Part shown: positions 7,611 to 15,430 of the stretch, piece by piece | Numbering within the stretch: position 1 is the first letter of the stretch | Layout of the letters: each line of letters begins with the position of its first letter | Assembly (NCBI RefSeq): GCF_900112485.1 | Contig: NZ_FOMG01000007.1 | Coordinates: 62,001-126,000 of the forward strand | From: Clostridium uliginosum | GTDB lineage: Bacteria > Bacillota > Clostridia > Clostridiales > Clostridiaceae | Length of the DNA stretch: 64,000 nucleotides | Direction of reading: 5' to 3' | Program-made: the position numbers and the translations under genes | Notes under the pieces: model-generated | What the model was told of the DNA's origin: nothing | Seen by the model: only the letters and a program-made list of their open reading frames with translations | Database searches by the model: none

Positions 7611-8183
7611 TTATTTGGCTTGCGTATTGACCTTAGAAACAATAGTATTAAATACTGTTTTTATATTTTCCTTATAACAATCTTCTTTTATATTAAACAA
7701 TACTTTTATTATTTTGCCATCATCACTATTCAAATAATAACAAACATTCTCTAAAATATAGTCTTTTTCCACTGTAGTCTTATACTGTGATAATATTCCC
7801 GATACATTTTCAATCTTAAATGGCATTATTTGTTCATTTCTATAGGATAATGGTAAATTCTTTAAATCACTTTCTGCAAAAACTCCTAAATCATTTTGTG
7901 TATCTATAACTTGTAAATATCCTGTTATTTTATTTTCTTTATCCTTAAAGTCCGCTTTATAACTAATATACTGTTCTTTATTTTGTTTTTCAGATACTAT
8001 CCATTCATTTGGTAATGAAAAAGAATATTTTCCTTCTTCAAAGTTATATTCATTAAACTCAGTTATTCCATTTTCTACAAGAGCTACTTCTGTAAATGTT
8101 TGTTTGAAAAATGATTGGGTTATCCCGAGTACTAGCATTAATGAAACCAATATCGACATAACTATTACTTGCTTTTTGTTCAT
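7611..8183 (-). CDS. Membrane-anchored extracytoplasmic protein of unknown function
   Basis: The 190-residue product has one N-terminal hydrophobic segment (residues about 6-26) without a lipobox or clear signal-peptidase site, so it is probably a membrane anchor. The rest is hydrophilic. The stretch EGKYSFSLPNEW resembles the start of small PsbP-like lipid- or protein-binding domains found in secreted clostridial proteins, a weak similarity judged by eye. It is 14 bp downstream of the Lys/Glu-rich protein gene and followed by a strong terminator, so the two form a small operon. Confidence 0.7.
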   Translation of the reverse strand: MNKKQVIVMSILVSLMLVLGITQSFFKQTFTEVALVENGITEFNEYNFEEGKYSFSLPNEWIVSEKQNKEQYISYKADFKDKENKITGYLQVIDTQNDLGVFAESDLKNLPLSYRNEQIMPFKIENVSGILSQYKTTVEKDYILENVCYYLNSDDGKIIKVLFNIKEDCYKENIKTVFNTIVSKVNTQAK

Positions 8184-8197
8184 AATAATGATCTCAT

Positions 8198-9631
8198 TTA
8201 TTTCATTGGAACTACAATAGTTGAGTTCTTAAAATCATAAAACATAAGCCAATAACCTTCATTTCTCATTTCACTATGTGTCCATGTTACAAAGCCAGTC
8301 TTCCCTTCATAAGGTTGTTCAACATTATCTTTGCTTCCTGGTATTCCATAAACAATATATTTTAAGTCTCCTGTAGCATCACATTTATATCCCAATAAAA
8401 AGTGTTTATTTTTATTGATATAAGGATAATAGTTTAACATTGGATAATATGCTAAAGTGTATTTATTATAATTTGATATATTACATAAATCATCCATTGC
8501 ATTAACAGGGATCTTATACCACTTACAATATTTTACTCCATCTAATTCTTGATTATAATCCTCAAAGCCCTCAGCAATCTGTTCAAAATATTGTCCTATT
8601 TTTCCTTTTATACTAAAATTATATGAAGAAATATTTTTTATCTTTTCAATATCTTTTTCATATTGTTCAAAATCAGCACCATCAATTCTGCTGTTTTCTT
8701 GTATTCTCTTATGATTATCTTGCTTTAAATAGCACGATTCCTTTTTAATATCTTCAATAATCTCTTTACACTCTTTTGATTTTTCAATCTTGCATTCATC
8801 TTTTACTGCTTTTTTCATTTCATGTTTTTCTTTTGTTTCTTCTTTGTCTTTATCTTCTGTCTTATGTTTCTCATTTTCGTCACATTCACATTCTGTTTCC
8901 ATATCAATTTTTAAATCTTTATTACTTTTAGTTTTTTCTTCTTTTTTAATCTCAGCTTTTTCTTCTTTTTTAATCTCAGCTTTTTCTTCTTTTTTATATT
9001 CTGTCTTATGTTCCTTATTTTTCTCATCTTCACATTCTGTTTCCATGTCAACTTTTAACTCTTTATTACTTTTAGTTTTTTCTTTATCTTTTGTTTCATT
9101 CTTAACTTCCATTTTATCTTTAACTGGTTCTTTTAAAGGTTCACTCTTTACTGTTTCAGTCTCTATCTTGTATTTATTATCTTTATTTTTATCTTCTTCT
9201 TTAACTATCTTAAACTTTTTCCAATTTTCCTTTGGTTCTTCCCCATTCATAAAGCCATACATAAGGAAAACATACTCTCCGCTATTAATTCTACAAATAG
9301 CTGCACCAACTATTTTTTCATAGGATATGCCTAAACCAGCTATGTTATTAATATAGTATTCTTTGCTGGTGTCTCCCTTTCCAACTTCATTTATTGTTAA
9401 ATCCCCTAAATTAATTAGTTGCTTAGAGTCTTTTTTACAACAGATAAGTACCATAGAGTAATTTGCTTCTTGTTTAAGATTTTGAGCATAGAAAGATACT
9501 TTGCATTTATCCCCTTTTGATTCTACCTTTGCATATCCGGATAAAGCCTTATCATTAGATGCTGCATTCCCTTTTTCATCTTCCTGTAATATTATAAAAT
9601 TTCTATATAATTTATTATGTGCCAACCCCAT
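8198..9631 (-). CDS. Conserved clostridial protein with Lys/Glu-rich repeat spacer
   Basis: The 477-residue protein starts behind GGAGGG. It has three parts: an N-terminal domain (about 1-150, LSGYAKVESKGDKCKVSFYA), a very charged spacer (about 150-330), and a C-terminal domain (about 340-477, YFEQIAEGFEDYNQELDGVK through YWLMFYDF). The spacer contains a 48-residue duplication (TKSNK[ED]LK[VI]DMETEC) and three copies of an eight-residue unit KKEEKAEI. There is no signal peptide. The architecture, two globular ends on a flexible arm, suggests a structural or spore-associated role, but I do not recognise a characterised family. Repeat number probably varies between strains. Confidence 0.8.
   Translation of the reverse strand: MGLAHNKLYRNFIILQEDEKGNAASNDKALSGYAKVESKGDKCKVSFYAQNLKQEANYSMVLICCKKDSKQLINLGDLTINEVGKGDTSKEYYINNIAGLGISYEKIVGAAICRINSGEYVFLMYGFMNGEEPKENWKKFKIVKEEDKNKDNKYKIETETVKSEPLKEPVKDKMEVKNETKDKEKTKSNKELKVDMETECEDEKNKEHKTEYKKEEKAEIKKEEKAEIKKEEKTKSNKDLKIDMETECECDENEKHKTEDKDKEETKEKHEMKKAVKDECKIEKSKECKEIIEDIKKESCYLKQDNHKRIQENSRIDGADFEQYEKDIEKIKNISSYNFSIKGKIGQYFEQIAEGFEDYNQELDGVKYCKWYKIPVNAMDDLCNISNYNKYTLAYYPMLNYYPYINKNKHFLLGYKCDATGDLKYIVYGIPGSKDNVEQPYEGKTGFVTWTHSEMRNEGYWLMFYDFKNSTIVVPMK
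8884..9085. repeat. Tandem repeats inside the 8198-9631 gene
   Basis: A unit encoding KKEEKAEI (24 bp) occurs three times in succession around 8936-8998. A larger unit of about 144 bp, containing TTTATTACTTTTAGTTTTTT, occurs at about 8888 and again at about 9032. Confidence 0.85.
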
Positions 9632-9740
9632 AATCCCTCCACATATATTTATTCAATAAATTATATGCCTTCTTTAAGAGATTATGATTAAATACTGCAA
9701 ATATTTTACTAATTATTTCTTGTAAGTCCTTTAAAATTTA

Positions 9741-10583
9741 CTATTTACATTCATATATACTATCTGTTAAAATTGCAAATTCCTCTAATGTCAAAGTTTC
9801 TGCTCTCCTTTTAGGATCTATCCCTGACTTATCAAAAGCCTTTTGCAAATTTTCTTTAGAAAGACCTATGACTTTTGTTGAATTCCACAAAGTCTTTCTT
9901 CTCATATTGAATCCAGCTCTTACTATATCAAATAAAAGTTTCTCATCCTTAACTTTAATTCTAGGCTCTTCTAACCTATCTAATCTTATAACAATAGAAT
10001 CGACTTTTGGTCTTGGCATAAAACTCTCAGGTGATACTTTTCTTATAATTTTAGTATTACAATAATATTGTACTAAAACAGATAATGCACCATATGCTTT
10101 ACAATTAGGTTCTGCATCAATTCTCTCTGCTACCTCTTTTTGTATCATTATAGTTAAAGATTTAAATTTATACCCTTGCTTAAGTAATTTAATTATTATA
10201 GGTGTTGTTACATAATAAGGAAGATTAGCAACAAGCTTAACACTTTGTTCTTCGCCTATAATTTCATTAAAGTCTACCTTTAATGCATCATTATGTATTA
10301 ATTGAAATTTTTGATATTCTCCCAATTCTTGTTCTAGAATAGGAATCAAATCATTATCTAACTCTATGCATGTTACTTTTTTAGCCCTCTTCATTAATTG
10401 AACGGTTAACGTTCCTACTCCAGGCCCTATTTCTATAATAAAGTCTTCTTCATTTACATCTGCACCATTTACTATATCTTCAAGAACTGAATCATCTAAT
10501 AAAAAGTTTTGTCCTAAACTTTTTGAAAACCTAAAATTATACTTTTTTACTAACTCTTTAGTTTTAACATCTATTAAATCCAT
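9741..10583 (-). CDS. rsmA: 16S rRNA dimethyladenosine transferase
   Basis: The product has 280 residues with the Rossmann SAM motif [14 protein letters not shown], the preceding [11 protein letters not shown] typical of KsgA/RsmA, and the catalytic [10 protein letters not shown] (NLPY). It dimethylates A1518 and A1519 in helix 45 of 16S rRNA late in 30S assembly; loss gives kasugamycin resistance in studied bacteria. The start ATG follows the rnmV stop with no gap, implying translational coupling. The yabE-rnmV-rsmA order is the classical Firmicute arrangement. Confidence 0.97.
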   Translation of the reverse strand: MDLIDVKTKELVKKYNFRFSKSLGQNFLLDDSVLEDIVNGADVNEEDFIIEIGPGVGTLTVQLMKRAKKVTCIELDNDLIPILEQELGEYQKFQLIHNDALKVDFNEIIGEEQSVKLVANLPYYVTTPIIIKLLKQGYKFKSLTIMIQKEVAERIDAEPNCKAYGALSVLVQYYCNTKIIRKVSPESFMPRPKVDSIVIRLDRLEEPRIKVKDEKLLFDIVRAGFNMRRKTLWNSTKVIGLSKENLQKAFDKSGIDPKRRAETLTLEEFAILTDSIYECK

Positions 10584-11141
10584 TTATTTTATACCTACTT
10601 CCAATTGTTTTTCTATTTCTTCTATACTTTTAACAAATTCTTCTTTTGTTATTCCATAATTATTTAATCTAGATACCATTTGAGTTGCATTTCCATATCC
10701 TATTCCAAGAATTTTTCCAAGCATACCTCTTCTATTTTTTGAAGTTACATCTCCTGTTAACTTAAAATAAAACATATCTTGCATAGTAAAGAAGCTTCTT
10801 TTTTCTTCACCTGTAACCTTAGCCATTTCAAGAGCTCTCATAATAACTTTTGGAACTGCATTTTCAACTCCAATATCCCCATTTTTAAGTCCATCCTCTT
10901 TTGCAATATATGCATGCTTTATTCCCTTAACTCGCTTTGAAATAATTCTTCGTATCTTCTCTCCTGCAAAATCCGGATCAGTAAGAACTATTACACCTTT
11001 TCTCTTTTGAGCCTCTTTTATTCTTTCTATAACTTTTGCATTTATTCCAAATCCACCAACAGCTATTATTTCTGCATCTAATGCCTTCTTTACAGCATCC
11101 ACATCGTCTCTTCCTTCAACAACAATTACTTCTTTTATCAA
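10584..11141 (-). CDS. rnmV: Ribonuclease M5 (5S rRNA maturation)
   Basis: This 185-residue Toprim nuclease has IKEVIVVEGRDDVDAVKKAL at the N-terminus (Toprim glutamate) and the VLTDPDFAGEKIR motif (DxD). RNase M5 cleaves both sides of precursor 5S rRNA bound to L18. FKLTGDVTSKNRRGMLG and GYGNATQMVSRLNNYGITKEEF match the C-terminal region of the family. It is directly coupled to rsmA downstream. A family-1 repeat separates it from the yabE-like gene. Confidence 0.96.
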   Translation of the reverse strand: MIKEVIVVEGRDDVDAVKKALDAEIIAVGGFGINAKVIERIKEAQKRKGVIVLTDPDFAGEKIRRIISKRVKGIKHAYIAKEDGLKNGDIGVENAVPKVIMRALEMAKVTGEEKRSFFTMQDMFYFKLTGDVTSKNRRGMLGKILGIGYGNATQMVSRLNNYGITKEEFVKSIEEIEKQLEVGIK

Positions 11142-11201
11142 TCTTATACTCCCTTTCTTTAGTTACGTAATTAATTCTATATATATAATAATATATCAAA
11201 T

Positions 11202-11308
11202 TTAAGGCATATGAAAGAAAATAACAAGTTAAAGATGCGACGTATATTTTGTCTTATGATGCAAAATAAACTAGAATACTGACATGTTATTTATTTTAAT
11301 ATGCCTAA
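11202..11308. repeat. Family-1 palindromic repeat
   Basis: TTAAGGCATATGAAAG at one end, TTTTAATATGCCTAA at the other. The stem is AATAACAAGTT / GACATGTTATT, with the internal GATGCGACGTATATTTTG shared by other copies. It lies between yabE and rnmV. Confidence 0.88.
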
Positions 11309-11331
11309 ACTCATTTAAATAAAGAATGTTC

Positions 11332-11363
11332 AAAAAAAAAAGAGATAACAATATGTTACCTCT
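11332..11363 (-). terminator. Terminator of the yabE-like gene
   Basis: On the minus strand AAGAGGTAAC pairs with GTTATCTCTT around a short loop, followed by ten T. It lies 9 bp after the stop codon. Confidence 0.85.
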
Positions 11364-11372
11364 TAAACTAAA

Positions 11373-12419
11373 TTACCACTCTCCAGGGTACGCTATTACC
11401 AATAAATTTACTGATCTTCTTCCCCAACTATTACATTCGCTTGAAGAATTAAGAAATAAATCAATTTTATTGCCTTTTATTGCACTCCCTGTATCAGCTG
11501 CAATCGCATATCCATATCCTTCAACATAAACTTTACTTCCTAATGGAATTACTGATGGATCTACAGCAATTGTACTTAAGCTACCTGCATTTCTAACTGG
11601 TGTTCTTCCTGTAGCTGTTGTACTATGCCCGCTATAAGCTGTTGCAGTACAATCTAATTTCTTTTTATAGTTTAAATTTCCTGCACCTCTGCTTGCATAC
11701 ACTTGGCCTGTCCCTTTTAATACCACCTTATTTTGTGGATCTACTAGAGTTTTAGTACTCTTAACTTCTTTAGAGACTTGAGCGCCATCTTTATATACTA
11801 CTTGATAAGTAATTTCTTTCTCTCCATTAGTTCCTTCACTCTTAACCTTTTGCACGCTACTATCAAGGTTTGAGTCTTTTTCTACTATTGTATCAAAATT
11901 AATTACTTCTTTTTCTACAACATCTTTTGTTTCTACTTTAACTACTTGCACTTTTAAATCTTCTTGTATTTCTGATTCTAAAGTCGGTGATACATCATCA
12001 ACTGCTTCGTTAAATTCGACGCCTTGTTCCTTTAGCGTGTCTGATTCTGTCTTTAGCATATCCCCAATAGTATTTTCTGCTGTTTGTACTGTTAATGTTG
12101 TCCCATTTGCTACAATATCTACCGGAATAGCTTTTTTTACTTGAATGGTCGCTTTTTCAGATACTCTGGATTCTAATGATGGTTGCACTTTATCTTTATC
12201 AGATAACTCTATCTTGTTATCTTGCAACACATCTTTAACAGTCCCTTTATAAGTGACAAAAGTTTCCTCTTTACCGTCTATGCTTATTGTGAGCGTTTTT
12301 CTCATACTCATTACTGTCGCTGTAGCAACAACCGTTATAACAACTGCTACTAATATAATTTTTGCCTTGGGACCGTTAGAAAAACTTCTTTTAAAATAAT
12401 CTTTTAATTTTTCTATCAT
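11373..12419 (-). CDS. YabE-like cell-wall protein: DUF348 domains, G5 domain, 3D domain
   Basis: With the start at ATG 12419 (GGAGGGAAATCA before it) the product has 348 residues. An N-terminal membrane segment (about 17-37) is followed by DUF348-type units (LTISIDGKEETFVTYKGTVK and VDIVANGTTLTVQTAENTIG), a G5 domain (around TKDVVEKEVINFDTIVEKDS) and a C-terminal 3D domain. The 3D domain has DCTATAYS, AVDPSVIPLG and AADTGSAIKG, giving the three conserved aspartates. The 3D fold resembles MltA-type lytic transglycosylases and Rpf/stationary-phase muralytic proteins. Position next to rnmV-rsmA matches Bacillus yabE. A sigma-A promoter directly upstream shows that the longer 381-codon reading is not translated as such. 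Confidence 0.9.
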   Translation of the reverse strand: MIEKLKDYFKRSFSNGPKAKIILVAVVITVVATATVMSMRKTLTISIDGKEETFVTYKGTVKDVLQDNKIELSDKDKVQPSLESRVSEKATIQVKKAIPVDIVANGTTLTVQTAENTIGDMLKTESDTLKEQGVEFNEAVDDVSPTLESEIQEDLKVQVVKVETKDVVEKEVINFDTIVEKDSNLDSSVQKVKSEGTNGEKEITYQVVYKDGAQVSKEVKSTKTLVDPQNKVVLKGTGQVYASRGAGNLNYKKKLDCTATAYSGHSTTATGRTPVRNAGSLSTIAVDPSVIPLGSKVYVEGYGYAIAADTGSAIKGNKIDLFLNSSSECNSWGRRSVNLLVIAYPGEW

Positions 12420-12452
12420 TGATTTCCCTCCTTTGGCAAGAGCGTCTACTGA

Positions 12453-12482
12453 ATTATATCCTAAAACCTTTAATCTTGTCAA
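12453..12482 (-). promoter_or_regulatory. Sigma-A promoter of the yabE-like gene
   Basis: On the minus strand TTGACA (12482-12477), an 18-bp spacer and TATAAT (12458-12453) lie 34 bp before the chosen ATG. It overlaps the longer ORF, which excludes the upstream start. Confidence 0.85.
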
Positions 12483-12702
12483 ACTAATGACCTCTTGCAT
12501 TCTGTGAACCCTAGTCATAATGCACTTTGTGCATAAAATATAAAATATAAAAATATGATAGCTGTACTATAAAAATCGGGTCACTTTGAAGTTTATATAT
12601 CAATGCTTTTTAATTTTAAAGTTATTATAAAAAGAATATTTCTTATTAAGTAAGTATAAATCAGGAATTTATTTTGTAAAATATTACAATTTATATTTTA
12701 CT

Positions 12703-13488
12703 TTATATTTTTTCCCTAATCAACCTGCAAAAATTATCATTAACCTTTAAATTTAATTCATTTTGGTTAATTTCCTTAATGCTAGCCAGTTTCTTTATTA
12801 TATGTTCTATATAATCCGATTTATTCCTTTTACCCCTATTTGGTTCTGGAGCCATATATGGACAATCAGTTTCAACTAACATTCTATCAAGAGGTATTTC
12901 CTTAGCAACTTCTACTAGTTTTTTTGCATTTTTAAAAGTAATCACACCAGTAAACCCTATATAATATCCTAATTTAATACATTCTTTTGCAAATTCTACA
13001 CTCCCTGAAAAACAGTGTACTACTCCTATTACCCCTTGAAATTCTTTCATTATCTCTAATGTATCTTGATGTGCGTCCCTATCATGAATTATTACTGGTA
13101 AATTAAGATCACTTGCTAACTGCATTTGTTTTCTAAAAACTTCTTTTTGAACATCTTTTTCAGGATTTTCTTCCCAATAATAATCTAATCCAATCTCACC
13201 TATTGCTACTATCTTATCATTTAATTTAATATATTCTTTAATTTCGTCTAATGTATCTTCTTTAAATTCATCTGCATTCTCTGGATGTATTCCTAAAGCT
13301 CCAAGTATAAAATCATATCTTTTAGTTAATTCATTTGTAGTTTTTAGACTATTATAAGAAGCTGCACAATTTAAAATTCCAATAACACCATTTTCTCTAA
13401 TCTCATCGAATACTTCTTTTAAGTCTCCATTAAATGCTTCATCATCATAATGAGCGTGACTATCAATTATTTTCAATTTATCTTCCAT
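12703..13488 (-). CDS. tatD: TatD family metal-dependent deoxyribonuclease
   Basis: The 261-residue product (start ATG 13488 with GGAAGGA ten bases before it) has the amidohydrolase-type metal ligands: DSHAHYDD (HxH), AIGEIGLDYYW (Glu), IHDRDAH, HCFSGS and ETDCPYMAPEP. TatD enzymes are Mg-dependent 3'-5' exonucleases of single-stranded DNA or RNA. In Firmicutes this gene (yabD) lies between metS and yabE, as here. An in-frame TTG at 13497 is too close to the ribosome binding site to be the start. Confidence 0.94.
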   Translation of the reverse strand: MEDKLKIIDSHAHYDDEAFNGDLKEVFDEIRENGVIGILNCAASYNSLKTTNELTKRYDFILGALGIHPENADEFKEDTLDEIKEYIKLNDKIVAIGEIGLDYYWEENPEKDVQKEVFRKQMQLASDLNLPVIIHDRDAHQDTLEIMKEFQGVIGVVHCFSGSVEFAKECIKLGYYIGFTGVITFKNAKKLVEVAKEIPLDRMLVETDCPYMAPEPNRGKRNKSDYIEHIIKKLASIKEINQNELNLKVNDNFCRLIREKI

Positions 13489-13535
13489 AAATAACAAATC
13501 CTTCCAATATTAATTATATCCTCTTTAAATACTCT

Positions 13536-13575
13536 TTATACAATATGTAACAATATCAACACAGTTTTAAAGCAG
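13536..13575. repeat. Solo terminal segment of family-2 palindrome
   Basis: ATATCAACACAGTTTTAAAGCAG here matches ATATCAACACGGTTTTAAAACAG at the right end of the 39339-39660 element, with a similar AT-rich inner flank. No partner arm is evident, so this looks like a decayed copy in the tatD-MetRS gap (13489-13702). Confidence 0.55.
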
Positions 13576-13692
13576 AACCAAAAATTAAATCAGCTTTGTC
13601 ACAAAGTTGACATATTCACATAGTAATATTTAAGTTGTAAAGTAGTTAAAGCATTATTATTTACCCCTTTTAACCATTATATTTTAATGGTG

Positions 13693-13727
13693 CTGGAATA
13701 TCTCACCCCCTAAATGAGATATTCCAG
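13693..13727. terminator. 13-bp hairpin overlapping the 3' end of the second MetRS gene
   Basis: CTGGAATATCTCA and TGAGATATTCCAG are exact complements around a nine-base loop. The gene's last eight codons and stop lie within it. A weaker hairpin (ACCATT / AATGGT) follows, without a strong T-tract on the minus strand. Confidence 0.5.
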
Positions 13728-15346
13728 TTATTTTTTAGTCTTTTAATCTCTTCTGAGATATTTTTTTTATCTATTCTTTCGAATAAAATTTCAAAATTAT
13801 CTATTTTCCCTTGTTTAACTTCTATAGGCGTCCATGTAGCATTTTTTATACATAAAAAATCTCTTATTTTTTGTGATGAAAACGGCATAAATGGTTCCAT
13901 TAAATTAGATAAATTCGCAATTATTTGCACACAGTTATAAATAGCTTCAGTACATTTAGCTTTGTCTTTTTCAACCGTTATCCAAGGTTTTTCATCATCA
14001 AAAAACTTATTAGTTGTTTTTATTATACATATTATATCTTTTAATGCATCCTTAAATCGACCTTCTTCTATTTTATCTCCTACTTTGCAGTATAAATCAA
14101 ACAAACTATCCTTTAGTTTTTTATCCATAGTCGCTGTAGGTATCTGACCATCAAAATTTTTATTGATAAATACTAAAACTCTACTAACTAAATTACCAAA
14201 CAAACCTACTAAATCATTATTATTAGTTGTTATAAAATCCTTCCAGGTAAATTCTGAATCTTTAGTTTCTGGCCCATTCAATGTCAAATAATATCTAATT
14301 AAATCAGGATTATAATTTTTTAATATATAATCTCCCCAAACAGCCCAATTCTTTGCTGTTGAAAATTTTTTTCCTTCCAAATTTAAGTATTCACTTGATA
14401 TTTCTCTTATATTAGGATTTTTTATTCCAAGACCTGACAAAATTGCTGGAAAGATTACTATATGGAATGGTATATTATCTTTTCCGTGCACAAAATATAT
14501 TCTGCTGTCTTTTCCATCCCAATATTCTTTGTAATCCTCTCCTCTTTCATCTATACACTTCATACTTGCTGTTAAATATCCCATTAAAGCTTCTATCCAT
14601 ACATAAATTTTCTTATCTTTATATCCCTCTAATGGTACATCAATTCCCCAATTAAAATCTCTAGTTACTGCCCTATCTCTAAGACCTTCATCTAAATATC
14701 TCTTAGCTATTTTTTGAGCATTTTCTCTCCATCCATTTTGTTTTATATAAATTCTTCTAACATCATTTTCTAGCTTAGATAATTCAAAAAACAAATGTTT
14801 TGTTTCTTTTATTATCGGCTTTGATTTACAAAAAATGCACCTTTTATCTACTAAATCTTCACTTTCGAATATTTCCGAACATTCATCACATTGATCTCCA
14901 ATTGCATGAGCATTACAATACGGACAATTTCCTTCAATATATCTATCTAATAGATATTCATTACAATTTTCGCAATATGTTTGTTCTATAGTCTTTTCAT
15001 AAATGTATCCTTTATTATAAAGTTCTAATATAAATCCCTTTACCTTGTTTGAATGATATTCTGTATGTGTTTTTGTAAACAAATCAAAAGAAAATCCTAA
15101 ATCTTTAAAACATTTTTCAAACTTCTTATGATATTTATCTTCAACTTCTTCTGGAGTAAGACCTTCTTCTTTAGCTTTAATAGTTACAGGTGTACCATGT
15201 GAATCACTTCCTGATATAAAAACCACATCATCTCCCATCAATCTATGATATCTTGCTAATACATCTCCTGGTAATAATACTGCTATTCTACCTAAATGAA
15301 GCTCTCCATTAGAATAGGGCCAAGCATTTCCAATTATTACATTCAT
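13703..15346 (-). CDS. Second methionyl-tRNA synthetase (MetRS2 type, two zinc knuckles, no C-terminal tRNA-binding domain)
   Basis: From ATG 15346 behind AAGGAGG the protein has 547 residues. NAWPYSNGELHLGR carries the HIGH-type motif and EGKKFSTAKN takes the place of KMSKS. The connective peptide has two sets of four cysteines (CENC...CPYC and CDEC...CIFC), the double-knuckle arrangement of archaeal/E. coli-like MetRS. The neighbouring metG has one set. The EMAP/Trbp111-like C-terminal domain present in metG is absent. In some Firmicutes a divergent second MetRS confers resistance to MetRS inhibitors; whether this one does is inference. It has no T-box of its own and lies 84 bp downstream of metG. 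Confidence 0.88.
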   Translation of the reverse strand: MNVIIGNAWPYSNGELHLGRIAVLLPGDVLARYHRLMGDDVVFISGSDSHGTPVTIKAKEEGLTPEEVEDKYHKKFEKCFKDLGFSFDLFTKTHTEYHSNKVKGFILELYNKGYIYEKTIEQTYCENCNEYLLDRYIEGNCPYCNAHAIGDQCDECSEIFESEDLVDKRCIFCKSKPIIKETKHLFFELSKLENDVRRIYIKQNGWRENAQKIAKRYLDEGLRDRAVTRDFNWGIDVPLEGYKDKKIYVWIEALMGYLTASMKCIDERGEDYKEYWDGKDSRIYFVHGKDNIPFHIVIFPAILSGLGIKNPNIREISSEYLNLEGKKFSTAKNWAVWGDYILKNYNPDLIRYYLTLNGPETKDSEFTWKDFITTNNNDLVGLFGNLVSRVLVFINKNFDGQIPTATMDKKLKDSLFDLYCKVGDKIEEGRFKDALKDIICIIKTTNKFFDDEKPWITVEKDKAKCTEAIYNCVQIIANLSNLMEPFMPFSSQKIRDFLCIKNATWTPIEVKQGKIDNFEILFERIDKKNISEEIKRLKNNWNISFRG

Positions 15347-15375
15347 ACTATTTTCCTCCTTCAAAAGCTTTTTTT

Positions 15376-15430
15376 AAAGCAACCTTCTAACTAAATAGAA
15401 GATTGCTTTAATTTTAGGCCTATTCAAAAA
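15376..15430. repeat. Hairpin plus family-1 half end between the two MetRS genes
   Basis: AAAGCAACCTTCT / AGAAGATTGCTTT forms a stem, followed by TTAGGCCTATTCAAAAA, one end of the family-1 repeat. It directly abuts the metG stop codon. The minus strand lacks a T-tract after the stem, so read-through into the second MetRS gene is likely. Confidence 0.55.

Noticed and set aside
8790-9323. 177-codon plus-strand ORF rich in Ser, Phe and Leu
   Set aside because: It is the antisense shadow of the Lys/Glu-rich repeats of the real gene on the other strand and has no start signal.
12420-12518. N-terminal extension of the yabE-like protein (381 residues)
   Set aside because: The region holds the gene's own -35/-10 promoter, so it is upstream of the transcript start.
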